The notes under the pieces were generated by a model. The model was not told where the DNA came from. It did not search any database and was given only the letters and a program-made list of their open reading frames with translations. 64,000 nucleotides of DNA, taken from JAAZMI01 sp050948785 (GTDB lineage: Bacteria > Bacillota > Dethiobacteria > DTU022 > UBA8154). Below are positions 7,002-16,617 of this stretch, piece after piece. Position numbers and translations under genes: made by a program. The stretch lies in assembly GCA_050948785.1 (NCBI GenBank), contig JBMNEM010000005.1, forward strand, positions 124,001 to 188,000, written 5' to 3'. The number at the start of each line of letters is the position of its first letter. Position 1 is the first letter of the stretch.

Positions 7002-8963
7002 CTATAAAAACAGTGGAGCAAACACCAGTGCTACAATACTCATGAGCTTGATCAAGATATTGATGGAAGGCCCGGCAGTATCTTTAAAGGGGTCCCCCAC
7101 TGTATCTCCGACCACAGCAGCTTTATGCGATTCACTTCCCTTACCGCCCAGCTGACCTGTCTCAATCCATTTTTTAGCATTATCCCAGGCGCCGCCGGCA
7201 TTAGCCATAAAGATAGCCATAAGTACCCCGGTCACCAGCGCTCCGGCCAAAAGCCCTCCTAAAGCCTCTTTGCCCAGGAAGGGAATTAACCCCACCACAA
7301 TCGGCACAATCACCGCCGCCAAGCCAGGTACAATCATCTCTTTCAGCGCGGCTGATGTACTGATATCGACACATTTGGCATATTCGGGACGGGCTTTCCC
7401 CTCCATCAGGCCGGGTATTTCCCGAAACTGACGGCGAATTTCCTCGATCAAATCAAAAGCGGCCCGGCCCACAGCTTCCATCGTCCTGGAAGTAGCAAAA
7501 AAGATTACCGTCCCACCGATAAACAGGCCGACAATGGTACTCGCATCTGTAAGATTAATCGTATCCAGGCCTGCTGCCTGTGTATAGGCAGTGAAAAGGG
7601 CCAGCGCCGTCAGGGCAGCCGAACCAATGGCAAAACCCTTGCCGATAGCCGCAGTGGTATTACCCACAGCATCCAACTCATCTGTAATCTCGCGGACTTC
7701 CGGTTCCAGCTCGGACATCTCCGCAATGCCGCCAGCGTTATCGGCAACCGGCCCGTAGGCATCAACGGAAACAGTATTCCCGACAATAGAGAGCATCCCC
7801 ACCGCCGCAATGGCAATACCATAAACACCGTCCGCCATGTAAGCAACAACAATCGCCACAATAATCGTCAACAGGGGAAGGGTGGTGCTCTTCAGGCCCA
7901 AAGCCAACCCGCTGATAATATTGGTAGCCGAACCGGTTTGCGAAGAACGAGCCAGTTCCTGCACCGGTTTAAAGCTGTAAGAAGTATAATAGTCTGTTAT
8001 TTTGCCGATAATCACCCCGGCGATCAAACCGGAAATAATGGCTATAAAGGGGCCTATCCCACCTAAAACTTGCACGGAAAGATAATACGAAGCGACTAAA
8101 ACAATCACAGCCGCAACCAGGGTAGAACGTTCCAGCGCGGCACCGAGGCGCACACCTTCTTTGGCCTGCACAAAGAAATAACCGATGATCGAAGCAATAA
8201 TACCCACCGCTGCAACTAAAAGGGGTAGAAGAACCCCGCCAATCCCGTAAACCAGGATTCCTACAGTCATCGTGGCAATCATCGAACCGACATATGATTC
8301 AAAAAGGTCCGCACCCATGCCGGCGACGTCCCCGACGTTATCCCCGACGTTATCCGCGATAACCCCGGCATTACGGGGATCATCCTCGGGGATACCCGCC
8401 TCTATCTTACCGACCAGATCGGCTCCCACATCCGCCGCTTTGGTAAAAATACCTCCACCGACACGGGCAAAAAGAGCAATCGAGCTAGCCCCCAGGGCGT
8501 AGCCATTCACAATTTCAGGCTCTTGAAAAATAAGATAAAGAACGCCGACACCCAAAAGTCCCACTCCGGCAACCATCATCCCCATGACCGAACCGCTGGA
8601 AAAGGCTACGCCGAGGGCACTGCCAACCCCCTGCCGGGCTGCATTGGCTGTCCGCACGTTGGCAATGGTCGCCACTTTCATCCCCACATAACCCGCTATC
8701 GCGGAAAAAACTGCCCCGACAAGAAAGCAAATAGCCGTTGGCCAACTGATCGCAAAGCCGAGCACCAGGAAAAGAACTATGGCGAAAATTGACAGAGTAG
8801 TATATTCCCTCTTGAGAAAGGCCATCGCCCCTTCGTGGATTGCCGCGGCAATTTCACGCATGCGTTTATTTCCAGGGTCTACTTTGCTCACATTTACCCA
8901 AAGAATAATGGCGAAAATTATACCGACAACCCCTACTGCCGGTACCAGAGTAAAAAGATTCAA
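7002..8963 (-). CDS. hppA: Membrane-bound ion-translocating pyrophosphatase, K+-dependent type
   Basis: It hydrolyses pyrophosphate and pumps H+ and/or Na+ across the membrane. The 653-residue product has about 16 hydrophobic segments and the conserved cytosolic motifs GGGIFTKAADVGADLVGK, DDPRNAGVIADNVGDNVGD and the second DNAGGIAEM block, plus DTVGDPFKDTAGPSINI near the C-terminus. The loop VGNTTAAIGKG has Ala where K+-independent enzymes have Lys, placing it in the K+-dependent class; the pumped ion cannot be told from what I checked. The TTG start at 8963 follows AAGGAGGAGG. It sits between secG and rnr, genes that are normally adjacent, so it is an insertion into that order. Confidence 0.95.
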   Translation of the reverse strand: MNLFTLVPAVGVVGIIFAIILWVNVSKVDPGNKRMREIAAAIHEGAMAFLKREYTTLSIFAIVLFLVLGFAISWPTAICFLVGAVFSAIAGYVGMKVATIANVRTANAARQGVGSALGVAFSSGSVMGMMVAGVGLLGVGVLYLIFQEPEIVNGYALGASSIALFARVGGGIFTKAADVGADLVGKIEAGIPEDDPRNAGVIADNVGDNVGDVAGMGADLFESYVGSMIATMTVGILVYGIGGVLLPLLVAAVGIIASIIGYFFVQAKEGVRLGAALERSTLVAAVIVLVASYYLSVQVLGGIGPFIAIISGLIAGVIIGKITDYYTSYSFKPVQELARSSQTGSATNIISGLALGLKSTTLPLLTIIVAIVVAYMADGVYGIAIAAVGMLSIVGNTVSVDAYGPVADNAGGIAEMSELEPEVREITDELDAVGNTTAAIGKGFAIGSAALTALALFTAYTQAAGLDTINLTDASTIVGLFIGGTVIFFATSRTMEAVGRAAFDLIEEIRRQFREIPGLMEGKARPEYAKCVDISTSAALKEMIVPGLAAVIVPIVVGLIPFLGKEALGGLLAGALVTGVLMAIFMANAGGAWDNAKKWIETGQLGGKGSESHKAAVVGDTVGDPFKDTAGPSINILIKLMSIVALVFAPLFL

Positions 8964-9094
8964 GCTTTCCTCCTCCTTTATCTAAGTATAAACCGGGTTC
9001 CTTACATATATATATAATATAATATGCTTTCCCCTATCCCCCCTTTTGGTAATCTGTTACCCTGCAGTAAACACACCCCATACCTTCATCGCCT

Positions 9095-9331
9095 TTAACG
9101 AACCACGATGGTCAGGGCAATCGCCAGGAGCATAAAGCCAACAGCCATTCCTGTAGTTACACGCCCCAAAAGGTCATCCAGGCCCTTTTTTTTCCCAAAA
9201 AGGGATTGCGCCCCACCGGCAATCGCACCTGAAAGCCCGGCACTCCGTCCGGACTGCAGCAAAACAGAAGCGATCAGGGAAAGACAAACAATAACATAGA
9301 TGACGGTCAAAGCTGTACGCAGAACTTCCAC
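9095..9331 (-). CDS. secG: Preprotein translocase subunit SecG
   Basis: Small accessory subunit of the SecYEG protein-conducting channel. 78 residues with two hydrophobic helices (about 5-25 and 55-77), the LLQSGRSAGLSGAIAGG loop typical of SecG and the short LFGKKKGLDDLLGRVT linker. The start is GTG at 9331. It lies between eno and hppA, as eno-secG-rnr do in many Firmicutes. Confidence 0.93.
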   Translation of the reverse strand: MEVLRTALTVIYVIVCLSLIASVLLQSGRSAGLSGAIAGGAQSLFGKKKGLDDLLGRVTTGMAVGFMLLAIALTIVVR

Positions 9332-9390
9332 CTTCTTTATCCGAATTTATCCAAAAAAATACTGTCGATAGTAAAGATATTTTACCATAT

Positions 9391-9425
9391 GATGTCGGGG
9401 CTGACAAGCAGTTTGCCCCGACATC
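9391..9425 (-). other. Hairpin between eno and secG
   Basis: A perfect 11-bp inverted repeat (GATGTCGGGGC at 9391-9401 and its complement at 9415-9425) lies in the eno-secG gap. No T run follows it on the minus strand, so it is more likely a processing or RNA-stability hairpin than a strong terminator. Confidence 0.6.
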
Positions 9426-9440
9426 CTGGTTACCTTAAGA

Positions 9441-10706
9441 TTATTTCTTCGGAAAAACAGCGGCCTTGCCCAGGTCCTCTTCAATGCGCAGCAGGCGGTT
9501 ATATTTTGCTGCCCTTTCCGAACGGGCCGGGGCACCGGTTTTAATGAAGCCGGCATTCACAGCCACGGCCAGATCGGCGATGGCTGTATCCTCCGTTTCA
9601 CCGGAACGATGCGAAATTACACAGCTATACCCTTTTTGCACCGCCAGCTGAATCGCCCGCAGTGTCTCCGTAACAGTCCCGATCTGATTCATTTTAATCA
9701 GGATGGCATTGGCCACACCTTTATTTATACCCCTGCGGAGGCGCTTGGGGTTGGTCACAAAAATATCATCCCCGACAAGCATCAACTTCTGGCCAAGGGC
9801 AGAGGTGAGCTCTTTCCAGCCCTCCCAATCCTCCTCCGCCAGCCCGTCTTCTATGGATACAATCGGATATTTCTCCGCCAAGTCGCTGTAATATTCGATC
9901 AACCTGCTGGAGGTCATCTCCAGGCCTTCGCCTCTTAAATGATACTTACCCCCCTCATAGAGTTCCGTCGCTGCCACATCCAGCGCCAGCTGCACATCCT
10001 CGCCGGGCTCATATCCGGCCTGTTCAATCGCCTCGATGATCAGCTGCAGGGAATCTTCATTGGAGGTAAGGTTCGGAGCAAAGCCGCCTTCATCACCTAC
10101 TCCGGTGTTCAGGCCTCTTTCTTTAAGGACCTTTTTTAAATGATGGTACACTTCGGTACCCATGCGCAGAGCCTCGCGAAAATTTTTGGCCCCGGCCGGC
10201 AAAATCATAAATTCCTGCACATCAACGTTATTATCGGCGTGCATGCCCCCGTTCAGAATATTCATCATGGGCAGGGGTAAAAGATTGCCGTTTAACCCGC
10301 CCAGATAACGATACAGCGGCAGGTTCAGAGCATTGGCCGCCGCACGCGCTGTTGCCAGGGAAACACCGAGAATGGCGTTGGCCCCAAATTTTCCTTTGTT
10401 TTCCGTCCCATCGGCCTCCACTAAAAGGCGATCTATCTCACCCTGGTCGAGAGCATCTTTACCCTTTAAAAGTGGCGCTATCTTTTCCCGAATATTTTGC
10501 AGGGCCGTCAGGACCCCTTTCCCCTGGTAACGTTTTTTATCCTTATCACGAAGTTCCACAGCCTCAAATGTACCCGTGGAGGCCCCGGAAGGAATTGAAG
10601 CCCGGCCCATAAACCCGCCGCTCAGAACCACATCCGCTTCCACGGTGGGATTGGCCCTGGAATCCAGTACTTCCCGGGCATAAATAGCCTTGATTAAAGT
10701 CGTCAT
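9441..10706 (-). CDS. eno: Enolase
   Basis: Converts 2-phosphoglycerate to phosphoenolpyruvate. 421 residues, near the usual 425-430. Visible motifs are AREVLDSRANPTVEADV, SGASTGTFEA, GVSLATARAAA, the Mg2+ ligand region ALDVAATELYE, IVSIEDGLAEEDWEGW, the catalytic-Lys block ANAILIKMNQIGT and the C-terminal signature SHRSGETEDTAIADLAVA. It ends the glycolytic run gap-pgk-tpiA-gpmI-eno, with 45 bases separating it from gpmI. Confidence 0.98.
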   Translation of the reverse strand: MTTLIKAIYAREVLDSRANPTVEADVVLSGGFMGRASIPSGASTGTFEAVELRDKDKKRYQGKGVLTALQNIREKIAPLLKGKDALDQGEIDRLLVEADGTENKGKFGANAILGVSLATARAAANALNLPLYRYLGGLNGNLLPLPMMNILNGGMHADNNVDVQEFMILPAGAKNFREALRMGTEVYHHLKKVLKERGLNTGVGDEGGFAPNLTSNEDSLQLIIEAIEQAGYEPGEDVQLALDVAATELYEGGKYHLRGEGLEMTSSRLIEYYSDLAEKYPIVSIEDGLAEEDWEGWKELTSALGQKLMLVGDDIFVTNPKRLRRGINKGVANAILIKMNQIGTVTETLRAIQLAVQKGYSCVISHRSGETEDTAIADLAVAVNAGFIKTGAPARSERAAKYNRLLRIEEDLGKAAVFPKK

Positions 10707-10751
10707 TACAGATCACCTCTTTTTGAACTTTGCCTACCACTGTCTATTATT

Positions 10752-12290
10752 TCATACCAAAGATTTCCCGCTCATCTCTACCGGCACAGGTATGCCCAGA
10801 AGCCGCAAAATGGTCGGGGCCACATCAGCCAGCTTCCCCCGTCCGGGCAGAGTATACCCCCCCCGGGGTGAAACCAGGATAAAAGGGGTATCATTATTGG
10901 TATGAGCGGTGTGAGGGGTGCCGTTCTCCATCATTTTTTCAGCATTGCCATGATCCGCAGTCACCAGCGCCGTCCCCCCCTTTTCCAAAACTCTGGCGAC
11001 CACCCGGCCCACCTCCCTGTCAACCGTCTCCACCGCCTTGATCGCCGCCGTCAGCTTCCCTGTATGGCCAAGCATATCCGCATTGGCATAATTAAGCACG
11101 ACCAGGTCATAATGATAGTTATCCAGTGCCTCCAAAACTTCTTCCGTCACCTTCTCCGCACTCATTTCCGGTTGCAGATCATAAGTCGCAACATGAGGAG
11201 AGGGGACGAGAATCCTTTCCTCTCCGGGAAAGGGTTCTTCCCGCCCCCCGTTAAAAAAATAAGTTACATGGGCATATTTTTCTGTTTCAGCCACCCTGAG
11301 CTGGCGTCGTCCCGCCCGGGAAAGCACCTCTCCCAGAGTGGCTTGGGGATAATGCGGTGGAAAAGCCACCGGCAAAGCAAGATCATGTTCGTATTCCGTA
11401 AAACAAACATAATCAGGAAAAGATGGGGCGGCACCCCGCTCGAACTCCTGGAAATCATTTTGTACAAAAGCCCTGCTGATCTGCCGGGCACGGTCGGCAC
11501 GAAAGTTGAAAAAAATCAAACCATCACCGGTGTTGATTAAAGCTGTCGGTTGATCAGCAGCATTGCAAATAACTGTCGGAATAACAAATTCGTCCGTTTC
11601 CCCTCTGTGGTAAGCATCTCCCAATGCCGCCAAGCTGCTCCAGGACCGGTGTCCCTCCCCGTAAACATAAGCCCGATAAGCCTTTTCCGTCCGCGGCCAG
11701 CGCCGGTCACGATCCATACTGTAATACCGCCCGGAAATGCTGGCTACCCGGCCGATCTGCAGAGCTGCCATTTCCCTTTCCAATGCCTGCAGGTACTCCC
11801 CGGCACTCCGGGGAGGGGTATCACGGCCATCCAGAATCGCATGGATATATACTTTCTGCAGCCCGGCCTTCCTGGCCAGCCTTAACAGGGCGTATAAATG
11901 CGTAATATGGCTGTGCACCCCACCGTCAGAGAGCAAGCCCATCAGATGCAGGGCGGAATTTTGTTCCCGGACTTTTTGCAGCACACCCTGTAAAACTTCA
12001 TTTTGAAAGAAAGTTCCTTCCTCAATCGCCCTGCTGATCAGCAGCATATCCTGAAAAACGATGCGCCCGGCACCGAGGTTTAAATGTCCCACCTCGGAGT
12101 TGCCCATCTGGTTCTCCGGAAGGCCCACCGCCTCACCGCTGGAAGCCAGGCGTGTGACCGGAAATTTGCGGTAAAGAGCATCTATGTTGGGAGTATCAGC
12201 CAAAGAAACAGCATTATCGCTTCCACTCCCGGCCAGGCCCCAGCCATCCATAATAATCAGTGCTACAAAATCGCTCTCCCAGGCGTGCAC
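10752..12290 (-). CDS. gpmI: 2,3-bisphosphoglycerate-independent phosphoglycerate mutase
   Basis: Interconverts 3- and 2-phosphoglycerate using a metal-dependent phosphoserine intermediate. 512 residues. MDGWGL carries the first metal ligand, the catalytic Ser lies in QMGNSEVGHLNLGAGR, and HAILDGRDTPPRSA, GRYYSMDRD, FFNFRADRARQ, YANADMLGHTG and VTADHGNAEKM are all family blocks. The GTG start at 12290 lies one base after the tpiA stop, so the two are probably translationally coupled. Confidence 0.97.
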   Translation of the reverse strand: MHAWESDFVALIIMDGWGLAGSGSDNAVSLADTPNIDALYRKFPVTRLASSGEAVGLPENQMGNSEVGHLNLGAGRIVFQDMLLISRAIEEGTFFQNEVLQGVLQKVREQNSALHLMGLLSDGGVHSHITHLYALLRLARKAGLQKVYIHAILDGRDTPPRSAGEYLQALEREMAALQIGRVASISGRYYSMDRDRRWPRTEKAYRAYVYGEGHRSWSSLAALGDAYHRGETDEFVIPTVICNAADQPTALINTGDGLIFFNFRADRARQISRAFVQNDFQEFERGAAPSFPDYVCFTEYEHDLALPVAFPPHYPQATLGEVLSRAGRRQLRVAETEKYAHVTYFFNGGREEPFPGEERILVPSPHVATYDLQPEMSAEKVTEEVLEALDNYHYDLVVLNYANADMLGHTGKLTAAIKAVETVDREVGRVVARVLEKGGTALVTADHGNAEKMMENGTPHTAHTNNDTPFILVSPRGGYTLPGRGKLADVAPTILRLLGIPVPVEMSGKSLV

Positions 12291-12291
12291 T

Positions 12292-13065
12292 TCAAGCTCC
12301 CCTCTCGTTTAAAACAGCCTCAACCAATGCGGCAAAACTTTTTGCTTTTAAACTGCTCCCCCCGACCAGGGCACCATCGATCTCCTTTTGCGCCGTAAAG
12401 TCGGTAATATTTTCGGGCTGGACACTTCCACCGTAAAGTATCCGCATTCTTTCAGCCATCCCGCTTCCTTTTTCCCGCAGCAAGGAACGGATCAACCCGG
12501 CCACCGCTCCGGCATCTTCCCCCCTGGCCGGAGTTCCCGTGCCGATCGCCCAAACAGGTTCGTAAGCCAAGACCATTCTTTCACCCAACTCATTTTTCAG
12601 GCCCAGACCCTCAAGGGCTCCCCACAACTGTTCCTGAATAACTTTTTCCGTTTTCCCGGCACGTCGCTGCTCCTCGTTTTCCCCCACACAGAGAATGGGA
12701 ATCAAATCATGCTCCAAGGCCGCGGCCACTTTTTTATGAATTAATGTCTCCTCTTCGCCAAAATACCGGCGCCTTTCGGAGTGGCCGATCAGCACATATT
12801 TTACGCCGGCATCCCTGAGCATCACAGGGGAAATCTCCCCGGTGAAAGCCCCTTCATCGGGCCAGTACATATTCTGTGCCCCCAGCTGCAGCGCTTTTTT
12901 TTCCAGCAGCACAGCAAGGCGTGCCAGGGCTGTAAAAGGAGCACAGATAACCATCTCCACCGTGCGCTGCGCGGCGATTTCACCGGGAAAATGCCGGGTA
13001 AAATCCTCTGCCTCGGCCAGAGTCTTATACATTTTCCAGTTGGCCACAACCATTTTCTTTCTCAT
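12292..13065 (-). CDS. tpiA: Triosephosphate isomerase
   Basis: Interconverts dihydroxyacetone phosphate and glyceraldehyde 3-phosphate. 257 residues with VVANWKMYKT (catalytic Lys), YVLIGHSERRRYFGE (catalytic His), VLAYEPVWAIGTG (catalytic Glu) and the phosphate loop ILYGGSVQPEN and GALVGGSSLKA. Length and motifs are normal. Confidence 0.98.
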   Translation of the reverse strand: MRKKMVVANWKMYKTLAEAEDFTRHFPGEIAAQRTVEMVICAPFTALARLAVLLEKKALQLGAQNMYWPDEGAFTGEISPVMLRDAGVKYVLIGHSERRRYFGEEETLIHKKVAAALEHDLIPILCVGENEEQRRAGKTEKVIQEQLWGALEGLGLKNELGERMVLAYEPVWAIGTGTPARGEDAGAVAGLIRSLLREKGSGMAERMRILYGGSVQPENITDFTAQKEIDGALVGGSSLKAKSFAALVEAVLNERGA

Positions 13066-13101
13066 AAACCTGTCAGCTCCATCCTTACCGGTTTTCTTTC
13101 T

Positions 13102-14307
13102 TTACTCCTTACTTTCGTTAATCGCCGCCAGTCCGGGCAGCTCCTTTCCCTCCCAGAACTCCAGAATGGCCCCTCCCCCTGTGGAAATATGCGTCATCTT
13201 TTGGGAAAGACCCAGCCGGTCCAGAGCCGCAACGATATCGCCCCCGCCGACAATAGATTCCGCCTTGGACTCCGCCACCGTCCGGGCCACCACTTCCGTT
13301 CCTTGATTAAAAGGAGGAAATTCGTAAGCGCCTAAAGGACCGTTCCAGAGAACCATCCGCGCTACGCCGATAATCTTCTGAAACAGCTCCACCGTTTCCG
13401 GCCCGATGTCCACGGCGCTCCACCCCTCCGGGATCTCTGCCGCTTTAACGATTTTAAAAGTGCTATGGGGACGCAGCTCTTTAGTAATAACCACATCAAC
13501 AGGCAGAAAAATCTTCGCCGTGCCCTGGTCGGAAGCTTCCTGCAGAATTTCCCCGGCCACATCAACTTTATCTTTTTCATAAAAAGAATCGCCGACAAAT
13601 AAGCCCTTGGCCTGCAGAAAAGTATTGGCCATGGCCCCGCCCAAAAGCAGGCTGTCAGCGTTCTGCAAAAAATAGCGGATTACCCCGATTTTATCAGCAA
13701 CTTTTTTCCCGCCCAGGATAGCCACCAGGGGAGAGGGGGGGTTTTTCCGGCTTTTAGTTAAATGCAGGATCTCCTTCTCCATTAAGAACCCGGCCACCAC
13801 CGGCATGAAGCGGGACACTCCGCTATTGGAGGCATGCGCCCTGTGCGCCGTCCCAAAAGCATCGTTCACCGAAATATCCGCCAGCCGGGAGAGAGCCTGC
13901 GCAAACTCAGGATCGTTCTTTTCCTCCCCGGCCTCAAACCGGACATTTTCCAAAAGAAGCACTTCCCCCGGAGATAAAGCCCCGACAGCTTTTTCCACCT
14001 CCTCCCCGACCACCGCATCAACTTTTTGCACCTCCTGGCCCAAAAGCTGAGAAAGCCGCCCGGCGACAGGATCCATGCGCAGTTCATCTACAACACGGCC
14101 CTTGGGACGGCCAAGATGGGAAGCGAGAATCACCCGGCCGCCCTTCTCCAGAAGAAATTTAATTGTGGGTAAAGCGGCACGAATTTTCGTATCATCCAGA
14201 ACCGCCCCCTCCGGCGTAAGAGGAACATTGAAATCAACCCGGACAAAAACCCTTTTTCCTCCTACCGCAATATCCTCTACAGTTATTTTGGACAAGGTTA
14301 TAATCAC
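13102..14307 (-). CDS. pgk: Phosphoglycerate kinase
   Basis: Makes ATP from 1,3-bisphosphoglycerate. 401 residues with KRVFVRVDFNVPL, ILASHLGRPKG, NDAFGTAHRAHAS, the nucleotide-binding ILGGKKVADKI, LWNGPLGAYEFPPFNQGT and the C-terminal VGGGDIVAAL and ISTGGGAILEFWEG. The start is uncertain: the GTG at 14307 is very close to GGGAG, while TTG at 14295 (LSKITVEDI) is a little far from it. Gap to gap is 16 bases. Confidence 0.97.
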   Translation of the reverse strand: MIITLSKITVEDIAVGGKRVFVRVDFNVPLTPEGAVLDDTKIRAALPTIKFLLEKGGRVILASHLGRPKGRVVDELRMDPVAGRLSQLLGQEVQKVDAVVGEEVEKAVGALSPGEVLLLENVRFEAGEEKNDPEFAQALSRLADISVNDAFGTAHRAHASNSGVSRFMPVVAGFLMEKEILHLTKSRKNPPSPLVAILGGKKVADKIGVIRYFLQNADSLLLGGAMANTFLQAKGLFVGDSFYEKDKVDVAGEILQEASDQGTAKIFLPVDVVITKELRPHSTFKIVKAAEIPEGWSAVDIGPETVELFQKIIGVARMVLWNGPLGAYEFPPFNQGTEVVARTVAESKAESIVGGGDIVAALDRLGLSQKMTHISTGGGAILEFWEGKELPGLAAINESKE

Positions 14308-14323
14308 ACTCCCGGGTAATTAT

Positions 14324-15331
14324 TTACAGGCCTCTGGCCCCCAAAAAAGCAGCCAGATCCAGAGTCCGGCACGAATAGCCCCATTCATTGTCGTACCAGG
14401 CCAGAATCTTGACCATTTTTTCTCCAATCACCATGGTCGAAAGGCCATCCACAACAGCAGAATATGTACTCTGCTTGAAATCAATCGAAACAAGCGGTTC
14501 AAAGGAAACGCCTAAAAAGCCCTTCATCGCACCCTCAGAGGCCTCCACAAAAGCTTTATTAAGCTCCTCCGCCGTGAATTCCACCTCCAGCTCAGCCACC
14601 AGATCGACCAGCGAGGTCACAAAAGTCGGCACCCTGATGGCCACACCGTTGATTTTCCCATCAAGCTCCGGCAAAACAAGGCCAACGTTACGTGCCGCTC
14701 CTGTCGTGGTCGGTATCATCGAAACAGCCGCGGCCCGGGCCCGGCGAAAATCGCTGTGCGTGATATCCAGTAAACGCTGGTCATTGGTATAAGAGTGGAT
14801 TGTGGTCATCAAAGCCCGCTTAATCCCCGCCTTCTCGTGCAGGACCTTGACCACCGGTGCCAGACAATTCGTGGTACAGGAAGCATTGGAAACCACGTGG
14901 TGTTTTTCGGGCTCATAATCGTCTTCGTTTACCCCCATGACGATCGTCAGATCAACACCCTTGCCGGGTGCCGTGATGATCACCTTGCGGGCCCCTCCCT
15001 GCAGGTGAACGGCAGCCGCCTCCCGCTGCCTGAAAACTCCCGTCGCCTCCAGGACAACCTCCGCACCGACCCCTTCCCAATCCAACTGCGACGGATCCCT
15101 ATCCGCCAGAATCCGGATTTTTTGATCGTTAATCAGCAAATTTTGTCCCTGAGCCTCAACGTGTGCTTCGAAAGTCCCGTAAACCGAATCATATTTCAAC
15201 AAATGGGCCAGCAGTTTGGGGTCACGTATGCTGTTTACCGCCACAATTTCCACTTCCGGGTGCTGCAAAGCAGCGCGCAAACAAGATTTAGCCACCCTTC
15301 CGAACCCGTTGATCCCGACTTTCACAGCCAT
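14324..15331 (-). CDS. gap: Glyceraldehyde-3-phosphate dehydrogenase, type I
   Basis: Oxidises glyceraldehyde 3-phosphate with NAD+ and phosphate. The ATG at 15331 follows AAGGAGG with eight bases of spacing and gives 335 residues starting MAVKVGINGFGRVAKSCLRA. The catalytic Cys is in SNASCTTNCLAP, followed by TTIHSYTNDQRLLD, the phosphate-binding RRARAAAVSMIPTTTGAA and the C-terminal WYDNEWGYSCR. A further 27 in-frame codons upstream are unlikely to be translated. It follows cggR, as in the B. subtilis gapA operon. Confidence 0.97.
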   Translation of the reverse strand: MAVKVGINGFGRVAKSCLRAALQHPEVEIVAVNSIRDPKLLAHLLKYDSVYGTFEAHVEAQGQNLLINDQKIRILADRDPSQLDWEGVGAEVVLEATGVFRQREAAAVHLQGGARKVIITAPGKGVDLTIVMGVNEDDYEPEKHHVVSNASCTTNCLAPVVKVLHEKAGIKRALMTTIHSYTNDQRLLDITHSDFRRARAAAVSMIPTTTGAARNVGLVLPELDGKINGVAIRVPTFVTSLVDLVAELEVEFTAEELNKAFVEASEGAMKGFLGVSFEPLVSIDFKQSTYSAVVDGLSTMVIGEKMVKILAWYDNEWGYSCRTLDLAAFLGARGL

Positions 15332-15411
15332 AAGCTCTGCCTCCTTAATATTTGCATCATATAAACATTTTATCCCGCATTCCAGGGAGCACAACCGCTC
15401 CCCTCCCGGCA

Positions 15412-16500
15412 CTACACCCCGGCCGGGGGAAAGTTCCCTGCAGTTGAAAATAAACTGTTTTCCCCCTCCCCGTACAGTTTGAGGATCTCTTTGGCCGCAC
15501 CTTCATCCAAGACCAATAGATCGCGGGAATGATTGCCCGCCACAGCCACAATCGCACGTGCTTTTCTCCTACCCCCCGCCACAACGATCACGTTGTGCAC
15601 CCTTTTAACCAGCTCCTCCAGGTAGAGCCCCAAACTGGGGATACGCTCTACAACCTCCCCCCTGCTGTTATAAAAAACCCCAAAAACTTCTCCTACGGCT
15701 CCCTGGCGACCCAACCTTTCCATCTCCTCCGGACTGGCTCCTCTACACCGGGCCATCTCTTCCGCCGCACCGATCCCGTGCAGTAAAACGCGTGCAGAAT
15801 TGATCAAGGTGATAACTTCCTTGATTTTCTCCTCCTGCAGCAGCATCTGCAGCGTGCCCTGGCTAAGAGAATCAGGAAGGTACAGCAACCGGTAACGGGC
15901 ATTCAATTTCTGCGCCACCTCTACCGCAATGGTATTCGCCTGGTAATCAGCAACTTCCCCCAGGCCGCCCCTGGCCGGAACCACTGTAATTCCCGGCGGT
16001 GCAGGAGCTTCCGGCAGCATATCGGCGACGGCAGCACAGGAGGTCCCCCCGGATACGGCCAGAACCATATCCGCAACCAGACATTCCCTCAAAATCCTGG
16101 CGGCAGCACGACCCATTTCCAGCAAAACAACCTCATCACTCTCCAGATCCCCTGGCACCACAATGACGCGTTTCACTTTTAATAACTTTAAAAGCTTTTC
16201 TTCCAGCACCGTCAACCCTAAAAAAGATTTTAAATAAGGAGTAACGGATAAAACTACCGCTTCACCGAAAGAGGTCAGCCTGATACCCCTGGATTCAACA
16301 GCAAGCAGGCCTTGCTCCCGCAAAACGGTAACTTCCCTGCGCAGCACTCTTTCCCCGACCTGAAAATAAGCCGCCAGGGTACGACGGCCTACAGGAGCAG
16401 AATAATAAATTTTACGTAAAAGACGGTAACGCCGCACCAGGATTTCGGGAAACTCCGGTGCCAGAAGATTTAAAAAATCCCCTCCCAGATCCAAGTTCAT
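15412..16500 (-). CDS. cggR: Central glycolytic genes regulator CggR (SorC/DeoR family)
   Basis: CggR represses the gap-to-eno operon and is released by fructose-1,6-bisphosphate. From ATG at 16500 (AAAGGAG upstream) the product is 362 residues. A winged helix-turn-helix is at about 25-80 (KIYYSAPVGRRTLAAYFQV, RVLRREVTVLREQGL). The sugar-phosphate-binding domain with LAVSGGTSCAAVADML and VVAGGRRKARAIVAV fills the rest. It is the first gene of the glycolytic operon and has a matching two-part operator directly upstream, so autoregulation is likely. Confidence 0.93.
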   Translation of the reverse strand: MNLDLGGDFLNLLAPEFPEILVRRYRLLRKIYYSAPVGRRTLAAYFQVGERVLRREVTVLREQGLLAVESRGIRLTSFGEAVVLSVTPYLKSFLGLTVLEEKLLKLLKVKRVIVVPGDLESDEVVLLEMGRAAARILRECLVADMVLAVSGGTSCAAVADMLPEAPAPPGITVVPARGGLGEVADYQANTIAVEVAQKLNARYRLLYLPDSLSQGTLQMLLQEEKIKEVITLINSARVLLHGIGAAEEMARCRGASPEEMERLGRQGAVGEVFGVFYNSRGEVVERIPSLGLYLEELVKRVHNVIVVAGGRRKARAIVAVAGNHSRDLLVLDEGAAKEILKLYGEGENSLFSTAGNFPPAGV

Positions 16501-16525
16501 TGCGCAGCTTACTCCTTTCACTTTT

Positions 16526-16579
16526 ATTATACTATGAAAAATGGGTCAAAAAAAGACCCACACGGGATCTTTTTGACCC
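16526..16579 (-). promoter_or_regulatory. cggR promoter and two-part CggR operator
   Basis: A TATAAT box lies at 16526-16531. Upstream of it on the minus strand are two half-palindromic units in tandem: GGGTC-N5-GATCCC (16579-16564) and GGGTC-N7-GACCC (16559-16543), separated by GTGT. This resembles the B. subtilis CggR operator, two direct repeats of GGGAC-N6-TGTC. The outer parts also form one long hairpin that could end transcription from rpoN. Operator function is inferred. Confidence 0.7.
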
Positions 16580-16617
16580 ATTTCTTCCAAAAATTTTTTT
16601 TTCGGCTGTAAAAATAG

